Shown: positions 16,634-25,982, counted from the stretch's first letter. The stretch: 64,000 nucleotides of DNA from Dietzia aurantiaca (GCF_021033825.1 NZ_JAIFXZ010000011.1:1-64000), one strand, 5' to 3'. Program-made: numbers and translations. The notes: generated from the letters alone by a model not told the origin.

Positions 16634-17791
16634 GTGTCCGCACTCTTCCCCGACTACCGCCCCGCGTGGGAGACCGACGATCACCGCCTCCTCCGAGAGC
16701 ACGCCCGCGCCTTCTTCGCCAAGGAGATGACCCCCAACCAGGAGAAGTGGGCCGCGCAGAAGCACGTCGACCGCGAGACCTGGGTGCGCACCGGCGAGGC
16801 CGGCCTCATCTGCCTCGACGTGCCCGAGGAGTACGGCGGGCAGGGCGGCGACGCCGGCATGGAGTACCTCGTCACCGAGGAGCTCGTCTACTCCGGCGAC
16901 ACCGCGTTCGGCATGGGCGTCGGCTCCACCATCACCCCGCACTACGTCGCCAACTACGCCACCGAGGAGCAGAAGAAGGCGTGGCTGCCCAAGATCTGCT
17001 CCGGCGAGTGGATCTCCGCGATCGCCATGACCGAGCCCGGCGCCGGCTCCGACCTGCAGGGCGTGCGCACCACCGCCAAGCGGGACGGCGACGACTACAT
17101 CATCAACGGCTCCAAGACCTTCATCTCCAACGGCGGCTCCGCCGACTTCGTGGTGGTCGTGGCCAAGACCGACCTCGACGCCGGCCACAAGGGCATGGCC
17201 CTGTTCGCGGTCGAGGCTGACACTCCCGGCTTCGAGCGCGGCCGCGTGCTCGAGAAGATGGGTCGCCACGGCGCCGACACCGCCGAGTTGTTCTTCAACG
17301 ACATGCGCGTGCCCGCCGCCAACCTGCTCGGCGGTGAGGAGGGACAGGGCTTCTACCAGCTGATGAACCAGCTGCCGCGCGAGCGACTGGCGATCGCCGT
17401 GGACGCCCTCGCCATGGCCGAGGCCGCCGTCGTGGAGACGCTCCAGTACACCCGCGAGCGGCAGGCGTTCGGCAAGCCGGTGCTCGACTTCCAGAACACC
17501 CGGTTCGAGCTGGCGCACTGCAAGACGCAGGCCATGGCGACCCGCACGTTCGTCGACTACTGCATCGAGCAGGAACTCGCCGGGGAGCTCGACGCCGTGA
17601 CCGCCTCCATGGCCAAGATGCAGGCCACCGACATGCTCGACGACGTGGTGGACCGCTGCCTCCAGCTCTTCGGCGGATACGGCTACATGATGGAGTACCC
17701 GATCGCGCAGAAGTTCGCGGGCGCCCGCGTCATGCGGATCTACGGCGGCACGAACGAGATCATGAAGGAGGTCATCGGGCGGGCGCTCTGA
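16634..17791 (+). CDS. acyl-CoA dehydrogenase (long-chain type)
   Basis: A 385-residue FAD enzyme catalysing alpha,beta-oxidation of acyl-CoA. The signatures AMTEPGAGSDLQG and FGGYGYMMEYPIAQ are present. The C-terminal segment IYGGTNEIMKEVI has Gly where medium-chain enzymes carry the catalytic Glu, while QLPRERLAIA holds the Glu used by LCAD and isovaleryl-type enzymes, so this is the LCAD arrangement. GTG start at 16634 with TTGGAGG upstream. No electron-transfer flavoprotein gene is adjacent. Confidence 0.92.
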   Translation: MSALFPDYRPAWETDDHRLLREHARAFFAKEMTPNQEKWAAQKHVDRETWVRTGEAGLICLDVPEEYGGQGGDAGMEYLVTEELVYSGDTAFGMGVGSTITPHYVANYATEEQKKAWLPKICSGEWISAIAMTEPGAGSDLQGVRTTAKRDGDDYIINGSKTFISNGGSADFVVVVAKTDLDAGHKGMALFAVEADTPGFERGRVLEKMGRHGADTAELFFNDMRVPAANLLGGEEGQGFYQLMNQLPRERLAIAVDALAMAEAAVVETLQYTRERQAFGKPVLDFQNTRFELAHCKTQAMATRTFVDYCIEQELAGELDAVTASMAKMQATDMLDDVVDRCLQLFGGYGYMMEYPIAQKFAGARVMRIYGGTNEIMKEVIGRAL

Positions 17792-17815
17792 GTTCGGTCG
17801 CCCCTTCCATCGAGC

Positions 17816-17862
17816 AGAGGGTTTCGCACGTATCGGCCGGGTGCCGACGTGCGAAACCCTCT
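17816..17862. terminator. bidirectional intrinsic terminator
   Basis: A perfect 16-bp stem, AGAGGGTTTCGCACGT and its complement, encloses a 15-nt loop that itself contains CGGC/GCCG. It lies 25 nt after the acyl-CoA dehydrogenase stop and before the converging MerR gene. Its arm shares GTTYCGCAC with the hairpin at 50061. Confidence 0.75.
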
Positions 17863-17961
17863 TCGCGTTTACCGGTGGGGGAGGCGCGGGACGGGCCGGC
17901 GGGGATGGAGAGGTCGGCGAGGGTGGCGCGGGAGGGGGTCGGAGAGGGTCGGCGGCGGCGG

Positions 17962-18396
17962 TCAGCTGAGGCGGTCGATGATCTCGACGAACTCCTCGGC
18001 GTAGGCCAGGTGCTTGCGCAGGCGCTCGAGGCGCTCCGCCGCTTCAGCGCCGATCTCGGTGATCGTGGTGCGGGCGGCGGCGTTGTCGTCGTCGGACCCC
18101 TCGCCCCTCGCCGCGCCCCCGGCCGCGCCCACGCCCCCGGCCCTACCGGCCGCGCCATCGGCCCCGATCCCCTCACTCCGCGCGTCGAGGGCGCGGCAGA
18201 AGTCCTTCATGCGGTCGAGGCTGAACCCGAGCGGCTTCATGCGCCGGATGAGCAGTAGGCGTTCGACGTCGGCCTCGGTGTAGAGGCGGAACCCGCCGGG
18301 GGAGTGGGCGGACGGGCTGACGAGGCCGAGTTCGTCGTAGTGGCGCAGGCTGCGGATCGACAGCGCGGTGCGTTCGGCGACCTCCCCGATCTTCAT
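17962..18396 (-). CDS. MerR-family transcriptional regulator
   Basis: A 144-residue MerR protein. The N-terminal winged helix reads MKIGEVAERTALSIRSLRHY, followed by GLVSPSAHSPGGFRLYTEADV and the IRRMKPLGFSL helix. The effector region lacks the paired Cys of metal sensors. The middle (about residues 76-108) is a Gly/Ala-rich stretch ending in SDDDNAAART, absent from typical MerR proteins, before a coiled-coil helix. It is divergent from the SulP gene, and an inverted repeat at 18455 lies between them, so control of the SulP gene is likely. Confidence 0.9.
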   Translation of the reverse strand: MKIGEVAERTALSIRSLRHYDELGLVSPSAHSPGGFRLYTEADVERLLLIRRMKPLGFSLDRMKDFCRALDARSEGIGADGAAGRAGGVGAAGGAARGEGSDDDNAAARTTITEIGAEAAERLERLRKHLAYAEEFVEIIDRLS

Positions 18397-18454
18397 GGTC
18401 TGCTCGCCCTGAGTTTCCCCGGCCACAACTCTCCCGCTACGGTAGGTTTTTACT

Positions 18455-18469
18455 CTCTCGTTGCGAGAG
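18455..18469. promoter_or_regulatory. candidate MerR operator
   Basis: CTCTCGTTGCGAGAG is a perfect 6-bp inverted repeat with a 3-nt centre in the 100-nt gap between the MerR and SulP genes. MerR sites are dyads placed between -35 and -10 elements; here TTGACC follows closely on the SulP side. Confidence 0.5.
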
Positions 18470-18496
18470 GGTTGACCCTTCGACTGTAGGTGATCT

Positions 18497-20047
18497 GTGA
18501 GAACTGAGTTTCCGACCGGTGTGCTGCCCTCGTTTCGGGCGGCGTTCTCCTCGCCGGCCAGACTGCGGACCGAGGTGTTGGCCGGCCTGGTGGTGGCCCT
18601 GGCGCTCATCCCGGAGGCGATCTCGTTTTCCATCCTCGCGGGCGTCGACCCGCGGGTCGGCCTGTTCGCCTCGGTGACGATGGCCGTGACGATCGCGTTC
18701 ACCGGCGGCCGGCCCGCCATGATCTCGGCCGCGACGGGCGCGATCGCGCTGGTCATCGCCCCGGTGGTCGCGGAGTACGGGCTCGACTACCTCATCGCGA
18801 CGGTCCTGCTGGGCGGCGCGCTACAGATCATCCTCTCGGTGCTGGGCGTGGCCAAGCTGATGCGGTTCATCCCGCGGTCGGTGATGATCGGCTTCGTCAA
18901 CGCGCTGGCGATTCTCATCTTCATGGCGCAGATCCCGCATCTGATCGGCGTGCCGTGGCTGGTGTACCCGCTGGTGGCGGCGGGCATCGTGATCATGGTC
19001 GGCTTCCCGCGCCTGACGACGGTCGTGCCGGCCCCGCTGATCGCGATCGTGGCGATCACGGTCGTCGTGCTGGCCGTCGGCTGGAACGTGCCCGATGTGG
19101 CGGGTCAGGGTGAGCTTCCGACGTCGTTGCCGTCGTTGCTCCTGCCCGACGTGCCGCTGACCATGGAGACCCTCCAGATCATCGCGCCGTTCGCGCTGGC
19201 CATGGCGCTGGTCGGGCTCATGGAGTCTCTCATGACCGCGAAATTGGTCGACGACATCACCGAGACCCACTCCGACAAGACCCGCGAGGGCTGGGGCCAG
19301 GGCGTGGCCAACCTCGTCACCGGTTTCTTCGGCGGCATGGGCGGCTGCGCGATGATCGGCCAGACGATGATCAACGTCAAGGAATCCGGGGCGCGCACCC
19401 GGCTGTCGACGCTGCTCGCCGGCGTGTTCCTGCTCATCCTGGTGGTGGTGCTCGGCGACATCGTGGGCCTCATCCCCATGGCGGCCCTGGTCGCGGTGAT
19501 GGTCATGGTGTCCGTGGGGACGTTCGACTGGCATTCGGTCCACCCGCGCACCCTCAGGGTCATGCCGCTGCCGGAGACCCTGGTCATGCTGGTCACGGTG
19601 GTGGCGACGGTGTGGACCGGCAACCTGGCGATCGGCGTGGTCCTGGGCGTGCTTACTGCGATGGTGATGTTCGCCCGCCGCGTCGCGCACATGACGACGG
19701 TGGAGAAAGTCCCCGGGCCCCGCGACGACTACGACGGCCACGACGGCCGCGACGACGACAACGACGACGACACCGAGTTCACCACCCGCACCTACCGCGT
19801 CACCGGCGAGCTGTTCTGGGCCTCGAGCAACGATCTGGTCTATCAGTTCGACTACTCCGGCGACCCCGAGCACGTGGTCCTCGACCTCACCGACGCCGAC
19901 ATCTGGGACGCCTCGACCGTCGCGACGCTTGATGCCGTGCAACAGAAGTACGCGGAGAAGGGCAAGACGCTGTCGGTGATCGGCCTGGACGGCGCGAGCA
20001 AGGAACGTCTCGACAGGCTCTCGGGCCGTCTCGGCGGGGCGTTCTAG
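18497..20047 (+). CDS. SulP-family anion transporter with STAS domain
   Basis: A 516-residue SLC26/SulP protein with 10-14 TM segments and a C-terminal STAS domain (about residues 430-516, ending in a FDYSGDPEHVVLDLTDADIWD core). The GGMGGCAMIGQTMINV motif belongs to the SulP core. Substrates in the family are sulfate, bicarbonate or dicarboxylates. A Asp-rich linker (about residues 408-425) joins the domains. GTG start at 18497. The divergent MerR gene may control it. Confidence 0.9.
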   Translation: MRTEFPTGVLPSFRAAFSSPARLRTEVLAGLVVALALIPEAISFSILAGVDPRVGLFASVTMAVTIAFTGGRPAMISAATGAIALVIAPVVAEYGLDYLIATVLLGGALQIILSVLGVAKLMRFIPRSVMIGFVNALAILIFMAQIPHLIGVPWLVYPLVAAGIVIMVGFPRLTTVVPAPLIAIVAITVVVLAVGWNVPDVAGQGELPTSLPSLLLPDVPLTMETLQIIAPFALAMALVGLMESLMTAKLVDDITETHSDKTREGWGQGVANLVTGFFGGMGGCAMIGQTMINVKESGARTRLSTLLAGVFLLILVVVLGDIVGLIPMAALVAVMVMVSVGTFDWHSVHPRTLRVMPLPETLVMLVTVVATVWTGNLAIGVVLGVLTAMVMFARRVAHMTTVEKVPGPRDDYDGHDGRDDDNDDDTEFTTRTYRVTGELFWASSNDLVYQFDYSGDPEHVVLDLTDADIWDASTVATLDAVQQKYAEKGKTLSVIGLDGASKERLDRLSGRLGGAF

Positions 20048-20201
20048 CCGCTACGGCCCCGCGGTCGGGCGTTCGCGGAACCACTGGCAAGTGACCGACC
20101 TCACTCCCCGGCGATCACCTGCACACTCATCACTAATTCAGGAACGAATTGTGGAAGGTAGATGCAACTACGAGGTGGCCTCACTACGGTGGGAGACGAT
20201 T

Positions 20202-20717
20202 ATGAGCCCAGGAGAACGAGAAGTACCCCGTACCCCTGATTCCTCGGACCCGGTTTTCCGTCCGCCCACCGCGGCAGACGGGATCCGGATGTGGGAGATC
20301 GCCCGCGACAGCCGGGTCCTCGATCTGAACTCGTCCTACGCCTACGTACTGTGGGGTGCCGAGTTCGCCGGGAGTTCGGTGGTGGTCGAGGTCGAGGGCC
20401 GTGTGGTCGGCTTCGTCACCGGCTTCATCCGCGCCGACGAGCCGGACACGATCTTCGTGTGGCAGGTCGGTGTCGACGCAGATCAGCGCGGCAAGGGGCT
20501 CGCGGCCCGTCTGCTGCACAGCCTCATGGACCGCACCGGCGAGCAGCAGGGCACCGTGCGACTGCGCACCACGATCAGCCCGGACAACGACGCCTCCAAG
20601 CGCACCTTCGGAGCCGTTGCCCGCGACCGAGGGATGTCGCTGACCAGCGAGGACTACCTGGGCGCCGATCTTCTCGGAGAGGGCCACGAGCAAGAAGACC
20701 TCTACACGATTTCCTAA
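20202..20717 (+). CDS. ectA: L-2,4-diaminobutyrate acetyltransferase (ectoine synthesis)
   Basis: A 171-residue GNAT enzyme that acetylates L-2,4-diaminobutyrate to N-gamma-acetyl-DABA, the second step of ectoine synthesis. Family features are the start [19 protein letters not shown], the [10 protein letters not shown] segment, [17 protein letters not shown] acetyl-CoA loop and [17 protein letters not shown] 20202 is chosen for GGGAG 8 nt upstream and family length; an upstream in-frame ATG at 20091 would add 37 residues without resemblance. It opens the ectABC operon; the 154-nt upstream region has no clear regulator binding site. Confidence 0.95.
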   Translation: MSPGEREVPRTPDSSDPVFRPPTAADGIRMWEIARDSRVLDLNSSYAYVLWGAEFAGSSVVVEVEGRVVGFVTGFIRADEPDTIFVWQVGVDADQRGKGLAARLLHSLMDRTGEQQGTVRLRTTISPDNDASKRTFGAVARDRGMSLTSEDYLGADLLGEGHEQEDLYTIS

Positions 20718-20787
20718 GGACTGGGCGCGGGCCGCCCGGCCCGCCGTCGCTGCCCGAACGCTTTTTCATTGGAGTGAGTCAAGACAA

Positions 20788-22083
20788 ATGGCCGAGAACA
20801 CGCACGATTCAAGCACCGATACCTCGATTTTCACCGACCGCGAGTCGGAGGTTCGTAGTTACTCGCGCAACTGGCCGGCGGTCTTCGACACCGCCAAGGG
20901 CACGACGCTGACGACCGTCGACGGCGAGGACTACCTCGACTTCTTCGGCGGCGCCGGCGCGCTGAACTACGGCCACAACGACGACGATATGAAGAACGCC
21001 CTGCTGGAGTACATCACCCGCGACGGCGTCACCCATTCGCTGGACAAGTACACGGTCGCCAAGCGCGCCTTCCTGGAGACCTTCTCCAGCACGATCCTCA
21101 AGCCGCGTGGCCTGGACTACAAGGTGATGTTCCCCGGGCCGACCGGCACCAACGCCGTCGAGTCCGCGCTGAAGCTGGCCCGCAAGGTCACCGGCCGCGA
21201 GGCCATCATCAACTTCACCAACTCGTTCCACGGCATGACCCTCGGGTCGCTGTCGGTGACCGGTAACTCGATGAAGCGCGCCGGCGCCGGCATCCCGCTG
21301 GTCCACGCCACCCCGATGCCGTACGACAACTACTTCGGCGGTGTCACCGAGGACTTCCAGTGGATGGAGCGCGTGCTCGTCGACTCCGGCTCCGGCATGA
21401 ACCGCCCGGCTGCCGTGATCGTCGAGTGCGTCCAGGGCGAGGGCGGCATCAACGCCGCGCGCGCCGAGTGGCTGCAGGCCCTCGACGCGCTGTGCAAGCG
21501 CCACGAGATCCTGCTGATCGTCGACGACGTCCAGATGGGTTGCGGCCGCACCGGCGAGTTCTTCTCCTTCGAGTTCGCCGGCATCAAGCCGGACATCGTC
21601 TGCCTGTCCAAGTCGATCGGTGGCTACGGCCTCCCGCTGGCGGTCACCCTGTTCAACCGTGAGCTCGACGAGTGGACCCCGGGCGAGCACAACGGCACCT
21701 TCCGCGGCAACAACCTGGCGTTCATCACCGCCGACGTGGCGCTGCGCAAGTACTGGGCCGACGACGCACTCCAGAACCGCACCCTGGAGAACGGCCGCAT
21801 CCTGCGCGAGCGCTTCTCGCCGCTCGTCTACAAGTACGAGGGCAAGCTCGAGCTGCGTGGCCGCGGCATGGCCTTCGGCATCGCGTTCCTCGAGGACCCG
21901 GATCTGGCCGGCCAGGTCATGGCCCGTTGCTTTGACAACAAGATGCTGGTCGAGACCGCCGGGCCAAGCGACGAGGTCGTCAAGTTCCTGGCGCCGCTGA
22001 CCCTCACCGACGAGGCGCGCGACCGCGGCATCGAGATCTGCTACGAGGCCGTCGACTACGTCCTCGCGCAGCAGTACGCCTGA
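20788..22083 (+). CDS. ectB: L-2,4-diaminobutyrate transaminase (ectoine synthesis)
   Basis: A 431-residue class III PLP aminotransferase that converts aspartate semialdehyde and glutamate to DABA, the first step in ectoine synthesis. PLP-binding features are the [11 protein letters not shown] phosphate loop, D247 in [13 protein letters not shown] and the Schiff-base Lys K275 in LSKSIGGYG. Length and the [15 protein letters not shown] segment match EctB. A ribosome site GGAGTGA lies upstream. It sits 70 nt after ectA and 37 nt before ectC. Confidence 0.96.
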   Translation: MAENTHDSSTDTSIFTDRESEVRSYSRNWPAVFDTAKGTTLTTVDGEDYLDFFGGAGALNYGHNDDDMKNALLEYITRDGVTHSLDKYTVAKRAFLETFSSTILKPRGLDYKVMFPGPTGTNAVESALKLARKVTGREAIINFTNSFHGMTLGSLSVTGNSMKRAGAGIPLVHATPMPYDNYFGGVTEDFQWMERVLVDSGSGMNRPAAVIVECVQGEGGINAARAEWLQALDALCKRHEILLIVDDVQMGCGRTGEFFSFEFAGIKPDIVCLSKSIGGYGLPLAVTLFNRELDEWTPGEHNGTFRGNNLAFITADVALRKYWADDALQNRTLENGRILRERFSPLVYKYEGKLELRGRGMAFGIAFLEDPDLAGQVMARCFDNKMLVETAGPSDEVVKFLAPLTLTDEARDRGIEICYEAVDYVLAQQYA

Positions 22084-22120
22084 TCCAGTAGTACGGGACC
22101 ACCCCTCAAGGAGGCACCAC

Positions 22121-22543
22121 ATGATCGTTCGCACCACCGCCGAGATCACCGATACCGATCGCCACATCAAGGGCAACAACGGTAACTGGGAGTCCAAGCG
22201 CATCGTCCTGGCCAATGACCGCGTGGGTTTCTCGTTCCACGAGACCACCATCGCCGCCGGCACGACCAACGACTTCCACTACGCCAACCACATCGAGGCC
22301 GTCTGGCTCACCCGCGGCAAGGGCACCCTGCGTGACCTCACCAACGACAAGGAGTACCCGCTAGCGGCGGGCTCGATGTACCTGCTCGACGGCAACGAGA
22401 AGCACCAGGTGATCGTGGAGGAGGAGATGCAGATGCTCTGCGTCTTCAACCCGCCCGTCGTGGGCGACGAGAACCACGACGAGAACGGCATCTACCCGCT
22501 CCTGCGCCTGCAGGACGACGGGTCGGTCGTCCGCGAGAAGTAG
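22121..22543 (+). CDS. ectC: L-ectoine synthase
   Basis: A 140-residue cupin that cyclises N-gamma-acetyl-DABA to ectoine. Cupin motifs FHYANHIEAVWLTRGKG and LLDGNEKHQVIVEEE are present and carry the metal-binding Glu/Tyr/His residues of EctC. AAGGAGG precedes the ATG. No ectoine hydroxylase (ectD) or ask_ect follows; the next gene is convergent, so hydroxyectoine is not made from this operon. Confidence 0.96.
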   Translation: MIVRTTAEITDTDRHIKGNNGNWESKRIVLANDRVGFSFHETTIAAGTTNDFHYANHIEAVWLTRGKGTLRDLTNDKEYPLAAGSMYLLDGNEKHQVIVEEEMQMLCVFNPPVVGDENHDENGIYPLLRLQDDGSVVREK

Positions 22544-22570
22544 GACCCCGCACAGCGCAACCCCGCACAG

Positions 22571-22607
22571 GGCCTGGCCGCGTCGACGTCAGTCGAACGG
22601 CCAGGCC
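22571..22607. terminator. hairpin between ectC and the converging deacetylase gene
   Basis: GGCCTGGCCG pairs with CGGCCAGGCC (10-bp perfect stem, 17-nt loop). Its right arm lies inside the last codons of the converging gene, so it can end ectABC transcription while being partly coding on the other strand. Confidence 0.6.
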
Positions 22608-23416
22608 TTCTGCATGTCCTGATCCAGGCCCGGCTCGATGAGGTACTCGGTGCCGAACGCCAGCGCGTAGACGGCGGGCGGCATGCCCAGCATGAGGCCG
22701 ATGTCGCTGGTCTGGCTGGCGTGGCACTCCATCGCGCGGCGCTTGAGGGCGAGGACGTCCTCGGGCAGGTCGACGGCCCAGGCGATCTCCGACTCGGGCA
22801 CCCCGACGGGCTGTCCGTCGTCGCCGGTGAGGATCATCTCGCGCAGCTCGGCCACGTCCGAGCCGGCGGCGGCCAGCGCGTCGAAGACCTCGGTGACCTC
22901 GGGCCGGTCGAGCATCTCCAGCTGCGCGGACTGGTTGGTGGTGGACTCCATCAGCCGCGGTCGGCGTGCCGCGAGCTCGGCGGCCCGGCGGGTGAGCCGG
23001 TGCACCGCGATGTGGTCGGGATGGCCGTAGTTGCCGTGGTGGTCGTATCCGATCACCACGTCGGCGTCCTCGCGGTCGAGGATCCGGGCGAGTCGGCCGG
23101 CGGCCTCGTCGACGTCGGCCCGGTGCAGGCACAACGGGTCGTCGTTCTGGACCCAGCCGGTCATGCCGGAGTCGCGGTATCCCAGCCAGTCGAGGCGCTC
23201 GACGCCCAGGACGCGCGCGGCCGCACGGGCCTCCCCACGGCGATGGGCGACCACGTCGCCGTCGGCGCCCATTCCTTCGGGTCGTTGGCCGTGGTCACCG
23301 TCGGTGGCGAACACCGTCACCACGCGGTGTCCGGCACGGGCGGCGAGCGCCATCATCCCGGCGGTCTGGGACGACTCGTCGTCGGGGTGGGCGTGGACAA
23401 ACACGATCGTGGACAC
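22589..23416 (-). CDS. PIG-L family deacetylase, Mca/MshB-like
   Basis: A 275-residue zinc deacetylase. It has the canonical AHPDDESS motif (about residues 9-16), a DGDHGQRPEG segment and the second zinc site GNYGHPDHIAVH. These are shared by MshB (mycothiol synthesis) and Mca (mycothiol S-conjugate amidase). Neither can be fixed by eye: Mca is usually about 290 residues and has a YGHPDH block like this. The sequence lacks the longer Mca C-terminus. GTG start at 23416. It is convergent with ectC. Confidence 0.85.
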   Translation of the reverse strand: MSTIVFVHAHPDDESSQTAGMMALAARAGHRVVTVFATDGDHGQRPEGMGADGDVVAHRRGEARAAARVLGVERLDWLGYRDSGMTGWVQNDDPLCLHRADVDEAAGRLARILDREDADVVIGYDHHGNYGHPDHIAVHRLTRRAAELAARRPRLMESTTNQSAQLEMLDRPEVTEVFDALAAAGSDVAELREMILTGDDGQPVGVPESEIAWAVDLPEDVLALKRRAMECHASQTSDIGLMLGMPPAVYALAFGTEYLIEPGLDQDMQKAWPFD

Positions 23417-23476
23417 CCCGACAGTCTGCCCTCCCGCGCGTGCGCACGGCGGGTGAGGCGCCGGGGCACGTCCGGT

Positions 23477-24511
23477 TCAGGGCATGTCGAGGGCGCGGAC
23501 CCAGTCGCCGTGGCCGTGCGCCGTGGCGAGGGGACGGCCGTTGACGGCGACGACGAAGATGCCCTTGTGTCGCCGGATCGATTCCGGGATCTGCGTCGCG
23601 ATCTCGGGCAGGAGGGTCACCCCCTCGACGGAGATCCACACCGCGCCGGCGCTACGGCAGAGCTCGGTGACGCGTCGGACGAACTCGGCCCGCTCCGGGG
23701 GCTCGAGGTAGCCGAGCACCGCGGTGTGGAAGACGACGGGGGTGGAGCCGTCGGGGCAGGCGGCGACGGCGGCCTCGACCTGCTCGACGAGGTCGCCGGT
23801 GATGATGTTCGGCGGGTCGGCGGCGGCGATGTCCAGGGCCGCGTCGAGGCGGGGCACACGCTCGGCCTGCTGGCCGGGCCAGATGAGGCTGCGGAGCCAG
23901 GCGCGGGAGTCGGGGTCCGCGGGGTCGATGGGGGCCAGGTCGACCCCGCCCCGGTGGACGATCTCGGGCAGGGAGCGCGGGCGGGGGACGCCGTCGCGCA
24001 GGTCGCACTCCAGGACCGGGACCTCGGCGGGGGTGACGGAGGTGGCCAGCTCGGCGGGCTGCAGTTCGTAGGTGTGGCCGCCGCCGAGGTCGTAGCGGTA
24101 GGCGTAGCGGTCCGGGTACAGGCACAGCCCGGCGGCGGCGCCCACCTCGACCAGTGAGAGCGAGCCGGGCAGCAGTGAGAGGAACGGCAGCAAAACCGCG
24201 CAGCGCTTGGCCTCGTTGGTCTGCGTGGAGTGGGTGAGTGCGATCTGCTCGACCTCGGCCCAGCGGGCGTGCAGGAAGTCGCGGAAGGCGGCGTAGTCCT
24301 CGGTCTCGGCGGCGCCGGCGTGGCGCGCGGCGGCGAACACCAGGACGGGCTGCCGCTTGATGCGGGGCAGGCGCGCGATGAGTTTACAGGTGTCGGGATC
24401 GGCGGCGATCCCGCGGGCCCAGGACAGATAGACGGGGGTGCGGCCGCGGACCTCGTACTCGGCGAATTCGGCGTAGCGGGTCGAGACGTCGTCGACGTGC
24501 GCGGAGTCCAT
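23477..24511 (-). CDS. DUF2332 family protein
   Basis: A 344-residue soluble protein of the uncharacterised DUF2332 family common in actinobacteria. The fold resembles a Rossmann methyltransferase: LVEVGAAAGLCLYPDRY (about residue 115) resembles a SAM-binding motif I region and PNIITGDLVEQ and VVFHTAVLGYL resemble later strands. No catalytic residue can be named. It is upstream of the Mca/MshB-like gene, 60 nt apart, on the same strand, so joint transcription is possible. Confidence 0.85.
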   Translation of the reverse strand: MDSAHVDDVSTRYAEFAEYEVRGRTPVYLSWARGIAADPDTCKLIARLPRIKRQPVLVFAAARHAGAAETEDYAAFRDFLHARWAEVEQIALTHSTQTNEAKRCAVLLPFLSLLPGSLSLVEVGAAAGLCLYPDRYAYRYDLGGGHTYELQPAELATSVTPAEVPVLECDLRDGVPRPRSLPEIVHRGGVDLAPIDPADPDSRAWLRSLIWPGQQAERVPRLDAALDIAAADPPNIITGDLVEQVEAAVAACPDGSTPVVFHTAVLGYLEPPERAEFVRRVTELCRSAGAVWISVEGVTLLPEIATQIPESIRRHKGIFVVAVNGRPLATAHGHGDWVRALDMP

Positions 24512-24611
24512 GGCCCCAGCGTGGCATATCGGCGAGCCACCGCGTTCGCGGAAAAAGTATCAATGCCGGGGAGGGGAAGGCGACGCCGCGTGATCGTGGT
24601 CCACGTCTCAA

Positions 24612-24663
24612 GCCGTCCGGCCCGGCGGCTTGAGAGGCCTCAGGCCGTCCGGCCCGGCGGCTT
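24612..24663. repeat. two 20-nt direct repeats
   Basis: GCCGTCCGGCCCGGCGGCTT occurs exactly at 24612-24631 and 24644-24663 (32-nt period). Each copy is itself nearly palindromic. The second copy abuts the 69-nt repeat. Confidence 0.7.
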
Positions 24664-24732
24664 GTTGACACTACGGCGAAGCTTGCTTGCACCTCTGCGA
24701 GGAACGACTCGGATTTTCGCAGTGGTGCCAAC
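24664..24732. repeat. 69-nt dispersed palindromic repeat, copy B
   Basis: Same three-block design and spacing as 11177-11245: GTTGACACTACGGCGA, GCTTGCACCTCTGCGAGG and the inverted end TCGCAGTGGTGCCAAC. By my count about 45 of 69 positions match copy A, with 14 of 16 in the right end block. Confidence 0.65.
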
Positions 24733-24894
24733 AAGCTCGGGCGCACCCGAGGCAGGCGCGGCCGGACCTGCATCGCGGGCGCCGGGGCTAGCCTGAGGGC
24801 CTTCGCGCGGGTATGGTTGGTGACGTATCAACAGTTCGCCGTACCAAGAGTACGACGACGACGACCTCACGCCCGCCGACCGTAGGAGAGCCTC

Positions 24895-25965
24895 ATGTCA
24901 GACGAGACCGAGTTCATCGCAGCGAAGAACGCCTCCACCGACGGCGAGTTCGTCCGCGACGCCACCTACATCAACGACCGCGTGGTCAAGGGTCTGAAGC
25001 CGGGCAGCGACCCGGTGGGCGAGAAGATCGGCGAGATGCGCTGGCCCGTCGAGGCCGGCCGCTACCGCCTCATGGCCGCCCGGGCCTGCCCGTGGGCGAG
25101 CCGCTCGATCATCGTGCGCCGGCTCATGGGCCTGGAGGACGCCATCTCGATGGGGCTCGTCGGCCCGACGCACGACATCAACTCGTGGGTCTTCGACCTC
25201 GACCCGGATAAGAAGGATCCGGTGACCGGCCTGCACCGCCTGCAGGAGGCGTACTTCAACCGGATCCCCGACTATCCGCGCGGTATCACCGTGCCCGCCC
25301 TGGTCGATCTGCCGACGAAGTCCGTGGTGACCAACGCGTACCAGAAGCTCAACTTCGACATGCTCTCCGAGTGGACCGACTTCCACCGCGACGGCGCCCC
25401 GGACCTCTACCCGGAGGCCCACCGCGACGAGATCGACGAGCTCGACTCCTGGATCTACCCGACCGTCAACAACGGGGTGTACCGCTGCGGCTTCGCCGCC
25501 GAGCAGGGCGCCTACGAGAAGGCCTACGACGAGCTGTGGGCCTCGCTCGACCGCCTCGAGGAGCGCCTGGCCACGCGCCGCTACCTGGTGGGCGAGACCA
25601 TCACCGCCGCAGACATCCGTCTGTTCACCACCCTGGTGCGCTTCGACGCGGTCTACCACGGTCACTTCAAGGCCAACCGCAGCAAGATCACCGAGATGCC
25701 CGCGCTGTGGGGCTATCTGCGCGACCTGTTCCAGACCCCCGGCTTCGGCGACACCTGCGACTTCCCGCAGATCAAGGAGCATTACTACAACGTCCACCGC
25801 GACGTGAACCCCACCGGGATCGTGCCCAAGGGACCGGACCTGGCAGGCCTCCTCACCCCGCACCACCGTGAGGAGCTGGGCGGCAGCCCGTTCGGCAGCG
25901 GCACCGCCCCGGGCCCCATCGCGGAGCCCTCCGAGCGAGTCCCCGCCGGTCACGGAGCGGAGTAG
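24895..25965 (+). CDS. glutathionyl-hydroquinone-reductase-family (Xi class) thiol transferase
   Basis: A 356-residue GST-fold enzyme of the ECM4/YqjG Xi class. The redox Cys is C65 in ARACPWASR; the C-terminal helical domain has WIYPTVNNGVYRCGFA and the YLVGETITAADIRLF motif. Xi enzymes reductively remove thiol adducts from quinones. Mycobacteriales make mycothiol, so the natural thiol is probably mycothiol, an inference. Strong ribosome site TAGGAGA. The last 40 residues (Gly/Pro rich) extend beyond the family core. It leads a run of five + strand genes ending with tag. Confidence 0.9.
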   Translation: MSDETEFIAAKNASTDGEFVRDATYINDRVVKGLKPGSDPVGEKIGEMRWPVEAGRYRLMAARACPWASRSIIVRRLMGLEDAISMGLVGPTHDINSWVFDLDPDKKDPVTGLHRLQEAYFNRIPDYPRGITVPALVDLPTKSVVTNAYQKLNFDMLSEWTDFHRDGAPDLYPEAHRDEIDELDSWIYPTVNNGVYRCGFAAEQGAYEKAYDELWASLDRLEERLATRRYLVGETITAADIRLFTTLVRFDAVYHGHFKANRSKITEMPALWGYLRDLFQTPGFGDTCDFPQIKEHYYNVHRDVNPTGIVPKGPDLAGLLTPHHREELGGSPFGSGTAPGPIAEPSERVPAGHGAE

Positions 25966-25982
25966 GCCTAGACTGGCACGCT

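Larger units (their letters stand above)
24512..24894. other. intergenic region with direct and palindromic repeats
   Basis: This 383-nt gap between divergent genes holds a pair of 20-nt direct repeats (24612-24663), the 69-nt palindromic repeat copy B, and a GAC-rich run just before the ribosome site of the next gene. ORFs in it are short and lack family resemblance. Confidence 0.6.

Noticed and set aside
20040-20201. EctR-type regulator or clear osmotic promoter before ectA
   Set aside because: No MarR-family gene adjoins, and no convincing sigma-factor motif is readable.
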